Of a stretch of 64,000 nt of DNA, positions 42,941-50,218 are shown piece after piece. The stretch covers positions 1-64,000 of the forward strand of contig CAZUCA010000013.1 of NCBI GenBank assembly GCA_964619125.1. Reading direction: 5' to 3'. The position numbers were made by a program, and so were the translations under genes. Position 1 is the first letter of the stretch. The number at the start of each line of letters is the position of its first letter. The stretch is from Owenweeksia sp964619125. GTDB taxonomy: Bacteria > Bacteroidota > Bacteroidia > Flavobacteriales > Schleiferiaceae. The notes under the pieces were generated by a model. That model saw only the letters and a program-made list of their open reading frames with translations. It was not told the DNA's origin and made no database searches.

Positions 42941-43031
42941 AGCTTGTGACTTATGGCTCCAGGCCACCAGCTGGAAGCTGCCGGACACTACAGCCCGACC
43001 TTCGGCCGACCGCCGGGCTCCCATCTCTTGC
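42941..43031. repeat. Degenerate 7-nt-period array before dnaX
   Basis: In steps of seven: AGCTTGT, GACTTAT, GGCTCCA, GGCCACC, AGCTGGA, AGCTGCC, GGACACT, ACAGCCC, GACCTTC, GGCCGAC, CGCCGGG, CTCCCAT, CTCTTGC. The first eleven share an R-G/A-C-rich start. An 8-bp inverted repeat CCTGGAGC/GCTCCAGG (42936-42943 and 42956-42963) overlaps its beginning. Confidence 0.5.
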
Positions 43032-43074
43032 CCCAAGTTTTCAACATTTGCTTCGCCCCTTTGCCCTGCTTCCC

Positions 43075-43082
43075 TATATTTG
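43075..43082 (+). promoter_or_regulatory. -7 promoter box close to the dnaX start
   Basis: TATATTTG ends 5 nt (CCGCG) before the dnaX ATG at 43088. Confidence 0.6.
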
Positions 43083-43087
43083 CCGCG

Positions 43088-44182
43088 ATGGAAAATTTCA
43101 TCGTCTCAGCACGTAAATATCGTCCCCAGGCATTTGACGAGGTGGTAGGCCAGCAGCACGTTACCAACACGCTGCTCAACGCTATTAAGCAAAACCACCT
43201 GGCCCAGGCCCTTCTCTTTACCGGACCCCGTGGCGTCGGTAAAACTACCTGTGCCCGTATCCTGGCCAAGATGATCAACAGTGAAGACGGTGACGCCCCC
43301 GATGATCAGGATTTCAGCTTCAATATTTTTGAACTGGACGCTGCCAGCAACAACTCGGTAGACGACATCCGCAACCTGATAGATCAGGTGCGCTTTGCGC
43401 CCCAGGCTGGCAATTATAAGGTATACATCATCGATGAGGTGCACATGCTCTCTCAAGCGGCCTTTAATGCTTTCCTTAAAACACTGGAAGAACCGCCGAA
43501 GCATGCCATCTTTATCCTGGCTACCACCGAAAAGCACAAGATCATTCCTACCATCCTGAGTCGCTGTCAGATTTATGACTTTAAGCGCATCACGGTGGAA
43601 GATACTGCTGCTCACCTCAAGGGAGTGGCTGAGATGGAAAATATTACTGCCGAGCCGGAAGCGCTGCACATCATTGCCCAAAAGGCGGATGGTGCCCTGC
43701 GCGATGCCCTCTCTATTTTTGATCGCATTGTATCATTTTCGGGCAGTAACATCACTTACCAGGATGTGATCGACAACCTGCGCATTCTCGATTACGATTA
43801 CTACTTCCGCACTACGGAGTATATCCTGCAAGGCGACCAAAGCGGTTTGCTGCTGATTTTCAATGAAATCCTGGATGAGGGCTTCGACGGTCACCTTTAT
43901 ATAAATGGTCTCGCTTCTCACTTCCGCGATTTGCTGGTTTGTAAAGATCAGCGGACTCTGGAATTACTGGAGGTTAGTGCAAGTACCCGCGCCCGCTATC
44001 GCGAGCAGGCCCAGGCCACCGATATGAACCTGCTGTTGCGCGGCCTGAAGCTCATGGCCGAAGCTGACACCCGCTACAAAAGCAGCAATAATGCCCGGCT
44101 GCTGGTAGAACTGTGTTTACTGCAATTGGCACACCTGGCTACTGGTGAGGCCGAAAAAAAAAAGCTGAGCCGCAGCGCGTAG
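43088..44182 (+). CDS. dnaX: DNA polymerase III subunit gamma/tau, zero-frame (gamma-length) part
   Basis: This zero-frame product is 364 residues and contains the whole clamp-loader ATPase: Walker A GPRGVGKTTC near residue 45, Walker B IIDEVHMLS, the SRC sensor 1 segment LSRCQIYDF, and helical domain III ending TRYKSSNNARLLVELCLLQLAHL. The four-Cys zinc module is absent or reduced. The frame ends eight residues after a run of ten A (44154-44163). A -1 change of frame there continues for 250 more codons. DnaX loads the sliding clamp. The start at ATG 43088 fits the promoter box 5 nt upstream; an upstream extension is rejected. Confidence 0.92.
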   Translation: MENFIVSARKYRPQAFDEVVGQQHVTNTLLNAIKQNHLAQALLFTGPRGVGKTTCARILAKMINSEDGDAPDDQDFSFNIFELDAASNNSVDDIRNLIDQVRFAPQAGNYKVYIIDEVHMLSQAAFNAFLKTLEEPPKHAIFILATTEKHKIIPTILSRCQIYDFKRITVEDTAAHLKGVAEMENITAEPEALHIIAQKADGALRDALSIFDRIVSFSGSNITYQDVIDNLRILDYDYYFRTTEYILQGDQSGLLLIFNEILDEGFDGHLYINGLASHFRDLLVCKDQRTLELLEVSASTRARYREQAQATDMNLLLRGLKLMAEADTRYKSSNNARLLVELCLLQLAHLATGEAEKKKLSRSA

Positions 44183-44186
44183 CGGC
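44154..44186 (+). promoter_or_regulatory. dnaX slippery A10 run with downstream hairpin
   Basis: Ten consecutive A (44154-44163) include the -1 slippery heptamer A AAA AAG in the zero frame (44158-44164). Four nucleotides later a 5-bp GC stem GCCGC/GCGGC (44169-44173 and 44182-44186) has an 8-nt loop containing the zero-frame stop TAG. This resembles the frameshift signal of E. coli dnaX. Confidence 0.72.
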
Positions 44187-44934
44187 AAAAGGCAGCCCTG
44201 AGATTAACTCCAGCCCAACCCCGGTAACCGCTAAAAACACGGCCCCTGCCGCGGAACGCAGGCCCCAAAAAGCGGTCCCTGACATTGCCCATAATCCCTC
44301 TCCAAATGCTTCGGTGGCAGAAGAGCGCGAAAAATACCAGGCAGCCAGCCAGGAAAAAGCAGGCAATTCAAGCCCAAACGAAAACAGGCCGGCAGCTGAT
44401 GGTGACAGCGGGTCTTCTTCATCCCCCCCTCAAAATAGCGAGCGTACCGCCCGGCGCAAAAAGCGCAAGAGCTTTGGCATCAATCAAACCCTGCGGGGAG
44501 AAAATGAAAGTGACGACGACAACAAGGAAGAAGTAGATGACACCGCACCGAACCCCGAGCTTCCGAAAGATCCTTTCGGCGAGCAGGAACTGATGAATTT
44601 CTGGACTGAATACCTTGATCAATGTAAAAAAGCCAAACAGCAAACCATTTACAGCACCCTTAAAAGCTGTGGCTTAAAACTGAAGGAAAATGCGGTAGTG
44701 GAGCTGCAACTGGAAAGTGATGCCCAGGAAACCAATTACAATGAGGTAAAGCCCGACTTGCTGCGCTTCCTGCGCCAAAAGCTCAATAACTTCTCCCTCA
44801 CCTTTGAAGTAGTGAAGGTTAAAACCGGCCGGGTACTGGAACCCTACAGCCCGCAGGAAAAGTTTGAGTATATGCTCAAGCAGAATCCACACCTGATGAC
44901 GCTTAAGCAAAAGCTCGATCTTGACATTGAGTAA
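44155..44934 (+). CDS. dnaX: dnaX tau-specific C-terminal part, reached by -1 frameshift
   Basis: The -1 frame stays open from the A run to TAA at 44932-44934. Joined to the zero-frame part it would give a 615-residue tau-type protein, a usual length in Bacteroidota. First comes a low-complexity Ala/Pro/Ser/Glu/Asn linker (to about 44460), then a highly charged stretch RRKKRKSFGINQTLRGE. A folded domain follows (about 44570-44930) with LMNFWTEYLDQCKKAKQQTIYSTLKS, ending as in tau C-termini (KFEYMLKQNPHLMTLKQKLDLDIE split). The frame change could be programmed or a homopolymer sequence error. Confidence 0.8.
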   Translation, partial: KKKAEPQRVAAKGSPEINSSPTPVTAKNTAPAAERRPQKAVPDIAHNPSPNASVAEEREKYQAASQEKAGNSSPNENRPAADGDSGSSSSPPQNSERTARRKKRKSFGINQTLRGENESDDDNKEEVDDTAPNPELPKDPFGEQELMNFWTEYLDQCKKAKQQTIYSTLKSCGLKLKENAVVELQLESDAQETNYNEVKPDLLRFLRQKLNNFSLTFEVVKVKTGRVLEPYSPQEKFEYMLKQNPHLMTLKQKLDLDIE

Positions 44935-44956
44935 ACATTTGTTCTGGCAGAGTTTT

Positions 44957-44964
44957 TACTTTTG
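44957..44964 (+). promoter_or_regulatory. -7 promoter box for icd, with a long leader
   Basis: TACTTTTG is a clear TAnnTTTG. The icd ATG is 165 nt downstream. The leader contains an imperfect inverted repeat GCCGGCCGTTT (about 44980) and AAACGCCGGC (about 45044). Confidence 0.55.
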
Positions 44965-45129
44965 CATGACTTTGAAAAAGCCGGCCGTTTGCGCCATGCG
45001 GATTAGCCTGCTGGAGGGGAGTATTTTAATGGGCTCTCTAAACGCCGGCCACTAAAGCCGACCTACACTTCAAGATAACCACCTGGCAGTTCTTAGCAGA
45101 ATTGTCTTTACTAAAACGCAAAGACCAAA

Positions 45130-47367
45130 ATGAGCAAGACCCCAAAAATCATTTATACCCTCACCGACGAGGCGCCCGCGCTGGCCACTCATTCCTTTTT
45201 ACCCATCATAAAGGCCTTTACCGAATCGGCCGGGGTAAGTGTGGAAACCCGCGACATTTCCCTGGCAGGCCGCATCCTGTCTCAATTCCCTGACTATCTG
45301 AGTGAGGATCAAAAACAACACGACGCTTTGCAGGAATTGGGCGAGATTGCTAAAACCCCGGAAGCCAACATTGTAAAGCTGCCTAACATCAGCGCTTCAA
45401 CGCCCCAGCTCAAAGCGGCCATTGAGGAGCTACAGGAACAAGGTTTTGCCATTCCCGATTATCCTGAAGAACCACAAAACGATAAAGAAAAAGATATAAA
45501 AGCCCGCTATGATAAGGTAAAGGGCAGTGCCGTAAATCCGGTATTGCGCGAAGGCAACTCTGACCGTAGGGCCCCCAAGGCGGTAAAAGAATATGCACGC
45601 AAGCACCCCCACCGCATGGGCAAATGGAGTGCCGACTCCAAGTCGCATGTGGCCAGCATGGATCATGGTGATTTTTATGGCAGCGAACAGTCTACTACTG
45701 TTACAAAAAACGGAGAGGTAAAGATAGTACTGGAGGAGGCCAGTGGTAATACGCGGGAGCTGAAGCCAAAGGTAGCCCTGCTGGAAGGAGAAGTAATTGA
45801 TGCCGCAGTAATGAGCCGTAAGGCGCTGCGCGAATTCCTGGCCGCCCAGAAAAAAGATGCCCAGGACCAAGGTGTGCTTTTCTCCATTCACCTGAAGGCA
45901 ACCATGATGAAGGTTTCAGACCCTATCATTTTTGGCCACGCTGTAAAAGCCTACTTCGAAGATGTATTCACCAAGCATGCTGATGCCCTGGATAAGGCCG
46001 GCGCTGATGCCAGCCATGGACTGGGTGACATCCTGAGCTCAATTCAGAAACTGCCTGAAGACAAGCGCCAGGAAATTGAAGCGGATATTAAGGCAGCCAT
46101 GGAAAATGGCCCTGATATGGCCATGGTTGATTCAGATCGCGGTATTACCAACCTGCATGTGCCCAGCGATGTAATCATCGATGCCTCCATGCCGGCTATG
46201 ATCCGCAACAGCGGCCAGATGTGGGATAAGAACGGTGACACCAAAGACACCAAAGCCATTATTCCCGACCGCTCCTACGCCGGCGTGTACCAGGAAACCA
46301 TTGACTTCTGTAAAAAGAATGGCGCTTTTGACCCCACTACCATGGGCAGCGTTTCCAACGTAGGTTTGATGGCGAAAAAAGCCGAGGAGTACGGTTCACA
46401 CGATAAAACTTTTGAAATTCCTGCCGCCGGTACGGTAAAGGTGATTGACCAGGATGGCAACACCCTGTTGCAACACCAGGTGGAGGAAGGCGACATCTGG
46501 CGCATGTGCCAGGCCAAGGATGCCCCTATTCAGGATTGGGTAAAACTGGCCGTAAACCGCGCCCGCGCCACCGGCAATCCGGCCGTATTCTGGCTGGATA
46601 AAAACCGGGCTCACGACAGCCAGCTGATTGAAAAGGTGAACAAGTACCTTCCTAATCACAACACCGAGGGACTGGAAATTCACATTATGGCGCCGGTAGA
46701 AGCCACCCGCTTCTCGCTGGAGCGCATTAAGGAAGGGAAGGACACTATTTCCGTTACCGGCAACGTACTGCGTGATTACCTCACCGACCTCTTCCCTATT
46801 CTGGAAGTGGGAACCAGCGCCAAGATGCTATCTATTGTTCCCCTGATGCAAGGTGGTGGCCTCTTCGAAACCGGCGCCGGTGGTTCTGCCCCCAAGCACG
46901 TGCAGCAATTTGTTTCAGAAGGTCACCTGCGCTGGGATTCACTGGGAGAGTTTCTGGCCCTGGCTGCTTCACTGGAACACCTCAGCAGCAGCTTTGACAA
47001 CAAGCGTGCCCTGGTACTTTCGGAAGCGCTGGACAATGCTACTTCAAAGTTTCTGGACACCAACAAATCTCCTTCGCGCAAGGTGAATGAGATCGACAAC
47101 CGTGGCAGTCATTTCTACCTGGCCATGTACTGGGCCGAAGCCCTGGCTGCCCAGGATAAAGACCAGGAACTGAAGGCCATTTTCGGCGATATTGCTACTG
47201 AAATGAAGGCCAGTGAGGATAAAATCAATCAGGAATTGCTGGCGGCACAGGGCAGCCCCGTGGATATCGGTGGTTACTACAAACCCAATGAGGATAAAAC
47301 TGCCAGTGCCATGCGCCCCAGCAGTACCCTTAACGCCATTCTCGATAAAATTTCCGAAAAGGTTTAA
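45130..47367 (+). CDS. icd: NADP-dependent isocitrate dehydrogenase, monomeric type
   Basis: This TCA-cycle enzyme makes 2-oxoglutarate, CO2 and NADPH from isocitrate. The 745-residue length is typical of the monomeric (type II) enzyme, in contrast to the 420-residue dimeric Icd. Recognisable segments are MSKTPKIIYTLTDEAPALAT at the N-terminus, LREGNSDRRAPKAVKEYARKHPHRMG split near residues 138-160, KHPHRMGKWSADSKSHVASM, AMVDSDRGITNLHVPSDVIIDASMPAMIRNSG, and LEVGTSAKMLSIVPLMQGGGLFETGAGGSAPKH in the catalytic domain. A terminator follows 27 nt after the stop. Confidence 0.95.
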   Translation: MSKTPKIIYTLTDEAPALATHSFLPIIKAFTESAGVSVETRDISLAGRILSQFPDYLSEDQKQHDALQELGEIAKTPEANIVKLPNISASTPQLKAAIEELQEQGFAIPDYPEEPQNDKEKDIKARYDKVKGSAVNPVLREGNSDRRAPKAVKEYARKHPHRMGKWSADSKSHVASMDHGDFYGSEQSTTVTKNGEVKIVLEEASGNTRELKPKVALLEGEVIDAAVMSRKALREFLAAQKKDAQDQGVLFSIHLKATMMKVSDPIIFGHAVKAYFEDVFTKHADALDKAGADASHGLGDILSSIQKLPEDKRQEIEADIKAAMENGPDMAMVDSDRGITNLHVPSDVIIDASMPAMIRNSGQMWDKNGDTKDTKAIIPDRSYAGVYQETIDFCKKNGAFDPTTMGSVSNVGLMAKKAEEYGSHDKTFEIPAAGTVKVIDQDGNTLLQHQVEEGDIWRMCQAKDAPIQDWVKLAVNRARATGNPAVFWLDKNRAHDSQLIEKVNKYLPNHNTEGLEIHIMAPVEATRFSLERIKEGKDTISVTGNVLRDYLTDLFPILEVGTSAKMLSIVPLMQGGGLFETGAGGSAPKHVQQFVSEGHLRWDSLGEFLALAASLEHLSSSFDNKRALVLSEALDNATSKFLDTNKSPSRKVNEIDNRGSHFYLAMYWAEALAAQDKDQELKAIFGDIATEMKASEDKINQELLAAQGSPVDIGGYYKPNEDKTASAMRPSSTLNAILDKISEKV

Positions 47368-47393
47368 GTACTGCCAGCAGTTTATACTTAGGG

Positions 47394-47423
47394 ATGCCAC
47401 CTCAGCCATGGGGTGGCATTTTT
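47394..47423 (+). terminator. Terminator after icd
   Basis: ATGCCACC (47394-47401) pairs with GGTGGCAT (47412-47419), 8 bp, followed by T5. Confidence 0.85.
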
Positions 47424-47465
47424 AGTTTTAATAGATTTGATTCTTTTCCGACCCTGGCATTTTCA

Positions 47466-48176
47466 ATGAAGCATCTTCTACTAATTTCCGCGCTGCTGCT
47501 GTTTCCTGCTTCTAAACAGGAAGTACCGGTTTACACCAAGGCCGAGATTCTGGGTGATATCGAACCGGCGGAGCGGCGTGACTTCGATCGTGTCCGTAAT
47601 CGTTTTACGAGCAGGGAAGAGGCCTATCTGCGCGATGCAGTTTACGATGCCTTCAAAAAAATGTGGCGTGCTGCCCGCCGTGATGACATCGACCTGCTAA
47701 TTGTTTCTGCTACCCGCAACCGCCGCTACCAGGCAGGCATCTGGAACCGGAAATGGGAGGCCCTGCAGGGCGCTGGTGAGGAGCGGGCGCTAAATATTCT
47801 CCAGTACAGCAGCATGCCCGGTACCAGCCGTCACCACTGGGGCACCGACTTCGACCTCAATGCGCTCAACAATGAGTATTTTGAATCCGGTGATGGTTTA
47901 AGGGTTTACCAATGGCTGCAAGCCCATGCCCATAAATATGGCTTCTTTCAGCCCTACACTGCTTACAATACTTATCGTGATGCCGGTTACCGCGAGGAGA
48001 AATGGCATTGGAGCTACTATCCGCTGGCCTCAAAATTTCAGCGGGCCTATAATCACATTGTCAGTTATGAGGATCTGACTGGTTTCCTGGGCAGTGAATT
48101 CGCCGAACCGCTGGATGTGATCAACAACTATGTAAACGGCATTGAAATTCCGGAAAAGCTGGGCCTGAAACAATAA
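47466..48176 (+). CDS. M15 family peptidase (VanY/D-alanyl-D-alanine carboxypeptidase type)
   Basis: This 236-residue exported protein has a hydrophobic signal (residues 1-17, HLLLISALLLFPASK). The M15 zinc peptidase motif SRHHWGTDFDL (SxHxxGxDxD-like) occurs at about residue 122. The second zinc/acid motif EKWHWSY follows at about 180, with NRRYQAGIWN as substrate-binding strand. Likely it trims the D-Ala from peptidoglycan stem peptides in the periplasm. Start at ATG 47466 was chosen to place the signal at the N-terminus; upstream sequence is the terminator. Confidence 0.88.
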   Translation: MKHLLLISALLLFPASKQEVPVYTKAEILGDIEPAERRDFDRVRNRFTSREEAYLRDAVYDAFKKMWRAARRDDIDLLIVSATRNRRYQAGIWNRKWEALQGAGEERALNILQYSSMPGTSRHHWGTDFDLNALNNEYFESGDGLRVYQWLQAHAHKYGFFQPYTAYNTYRDAGYREEKWHWSYYPLASKFQRAYNHIVSYEDLTGFLGSEFAEPLDVINNYVNGIEIPEKLGLKQ

Positions 48177-48207
48177 ATTCGCCAGTCTAACCATAAAGCT
48201 CTCCATT

Positions 48208-48615
48208 ATGAAAAATCTCAGTGTTTACCTTCACTTTAGCGGTGATTGCCGCGAGGCCCTCGAATTTTACAAAGAGGCTCTGGGCGGTGAGATAAAATCT
48301 ATCCAAACCTATGGTGAGGCCAATATGGCCAAAGAGGAAGCCCAGCAGGATAAAATTCTGCATGCGGAGTTTCAGGCGGAAGATATCTTCCTGATGGCAG
48401 CCGACGGCATGCACGGTCAAACGGTAAGCAATGGCAATAACATCTCCCTGAGCATTAACCTCAACAGTGAGGAAGAACAAAGCAAAATCTTTAACAAACT
48501 GGCCGAAGGTGGCCAGGTAACCATGCCTTTGGAAGACACTTTTTGGGGTGCCCGCTTCGGAATGCTTACCGACAGGTTTGGCACCAACTGGATGCTGAAC
48601 TGCAACAAGAATTAA
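48208..48615 (+). CDS. VOC family protein (PhnB/glyoxalase-like)
   Basis: This 135-residue cytoplasmic VOC-superfamily domain has two beta-alpha-beta-beta-beta modules: FSGDCREALEFYKEALGGEI near the N-terminus, the ILHAEFQAEDIFLMAADG strands in the middle, and FWGARFGMLTDRFGTNWML at the end, with the E/W residues usual in PhnB-like proteins. Substrate is unknown. It is 31 nt after the peptidase, so co-transcription is possible. Confidence 0.85.
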   Translation: MKNLSVYLHFSGDCREALEFYKEALGGEIKSIQTYGEANMAKEEAQQDKILHAEFQAEDIFLMAADGMHGQTVSNGNNISLSINLNSEEEQSKIFNKLAEGGQVTMPLEDTFWGARFGMLTDRFGTNWMLNCNKN

Positions 48616-48869
48616 CATTTTCCTCCAATTCCTGCAGGCTGGTCACCCCGGCCGGCAGGCAATTTCCCCGGCAAAATTAATTTCTCTCACTGCCAGCGGT
48701 CTGCAAATTTCCCTGCGGCTTTGCGCGCGACGGTGGACAACTCCCGCTGCACTTTATTAACAATCCGCTGTTCATTTGTGTATATTTAGGGTCCGCGAAA
48801 TCAGGGAGCATCTCACTGATAACCAGAAGCTCTCCCTGGTATTTCGCCCCAAAAACACTTTACTGACGG

Positions 48870-50105
48870 ATGATACTTGCTGAGGAGAACAACCCCCATA
48901 AAACCATTGCCCACCTCGACCTTGACACCTTTTTTGTGTCGGTGGAGCGGCTGCACAACAGCCAGCTCGAGGGCAAGCCAATTTTGGTAGGGGGCACCGG
49001 CAGCCGGGGGGTGGTGGCATCCTGCAGTTATGAGGCCCGCCGGTTTGGCGTACACTCTGCCATGCCAATGCGCACCGCATTACAGCTTTGCCCCGAAGCT
49101 ATCACCATTAAAGGCGACAGCAGCCGCTACAGCAAGTACTCCGACATGATCACCGAGATCATTAAGGAAGAAGTACCGGTATTTGAGAAAACTTCTATCG
49201 ATGAATTTTATGCCGACCTCACCGGCATGGACAAATTCTTCGGTTGCTTTAAGCTCACTTCCGAAATCCGCGATAAGATTATCCGCGAAACCGGGCTCCC
49301 TATCTCCTTCGGGCTTTCGGCCAACAAAACCGTATCGAAAGTAGCCACCGGCGAAGCCAAGCCCAACAACAAAAAGGAGGTGCCACGCGGCAGCGAAAAA
49401 CCCTTCCTCGCCCCCCTGTCGGTGCAGAAGATCCCCATGGTGGGCGATAAAACCACTTTGCTTCTCAGCCAGATGGGCATCAAGCGCATTCACACCCTGC
49501 AGCAGATGCCGGTGGAAATGATGGACCGTGCCATGGGAAAAAGTGGGGTGATGATCTGGAAGAAAGCCAACGGTATTGACAACTCGCCGGTAATTGCTTA
49601 CCAGGAGCGCAAATCGATATCACTGGAACGCACCTTTCAGAAAGACACCATCGACACCGATAGGCTGGAAACGTTGGTGATAGCTATGGCCGAAAACCTG
49701 GCCTTCCAGCTGCGACAGGGCAATAAACTCACCGCCTGCCTCACGGTGAAAGTGCGCTATTCCGACTTCAACACCTATACCCTGCAAAAGCGCATTCCCT
49801 ACACCAGCAACGATCACACGCTCATCAAGGTGGCCAAGGAGCTCTTTGCAAGGCTCTACAACAAGCGTCTGCTGGTACGTTTGGTGGGAGTAAAATGCAG
49901 TCACCTGGTGGGAGGTGGCCATCAAATCAATCTCTTTGACGACAGCGAGGAAACCATCCGCCTGTATCAGGCGATGGACAAAATCCGCAACCGCTTTGGC
50001 ATGAATGCCGTGAAGCGCGCCAAAACCATGGAATCAAACGGGCTGGGGCGCATGAATCCCTTCAACGGTAAGCCACCGGTAATTTTAGCACATCGCAGGA
50101 TGTGA
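48870..50105 (+). CDS. dinB: DNA polymerase IV (Y-family translesion polymerase)
   Basis: This 411-residue Y-family polymerase has active-site HLDLDTFFVSVE (catalytic Asp17, steric gate Phe22) and TSIDEFYADLT (second catalytic acidic pair). The thumb and little finger domains have VATGEAKPNNKKEVP and DYNTYT-like strands. A beta-clamp-binding motif QINLF lies at residues 352-356, and a polar tail follows. It copies over damaged bases and can be mutagenic. A promoter-like TATATTTA lies about 87 nt upstream. No LexA-type box was recognised. It is followed, 113 nt away, by a short DnaE polymerase. Confidence 0.95.
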   Translation: MILAEENNPHKTIAHLDLDTFFVSVERLHNSQLEGKPILVGGTGSRGVVASCSYEARRFGVHSAMPMRTALQLCPEAITIKGDSSRYSKYSDMITEIIKEEVPVFEKTSIDEFYADLTGMDKFFGCFKLTSEIRDKIIRETGLPISFGLSANKTVSKVATGEAKPNNKKEVPRGSEKPFLAPLSVQKIPMVGDKTTLLLSQMGIKRIHTLQQMPVEMMDRAMGKSGVMIWKKANGIDNSPVIAYQERKSISLERTFQKDTIDTDRLETLVIAMAENLAFQLRQGNKLTACLTVKVRYSDFNTYTLQKRIPYTSNDHTLIKVAKELFARLYNKRLLVRLVGVKCSHLVGGGHQINLFDDSEETIRLYQAMDKIRNRFGMNAVKRAKTMESNGLGRMNPFNGKPPVILAHRRM

Positions 50106-50218
50106 AGCAGGGGTGAGTTTATTGGTTTATAAAGTTGAATAGTAAATTAGAGTAGTTGTGATGACGTTTCTTAAGCACCACTAATCAACAAGTAACCTAT
50201 AAACTATTCAACCAATCT

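Noticed and set aside
42953..43087. N-terminal extension of dnaX by 45 codons
   Set aside because: The extension falls in the degenerate heptamer array, and the -7 box lies between it and the ATG at 43088.
44966..45055. Possible 29-codon reading frame in the icd leader
   Set aside because: Its ATG lies 1 nt after the -7 box, upstream of the expected transcription start; composition is not convincing.
48616..48869. LexA-type SOS box before dinB
   Set aside because: No palindromic LexA-like sequence was recognised; only a TATATTTA promoter-like word was found.
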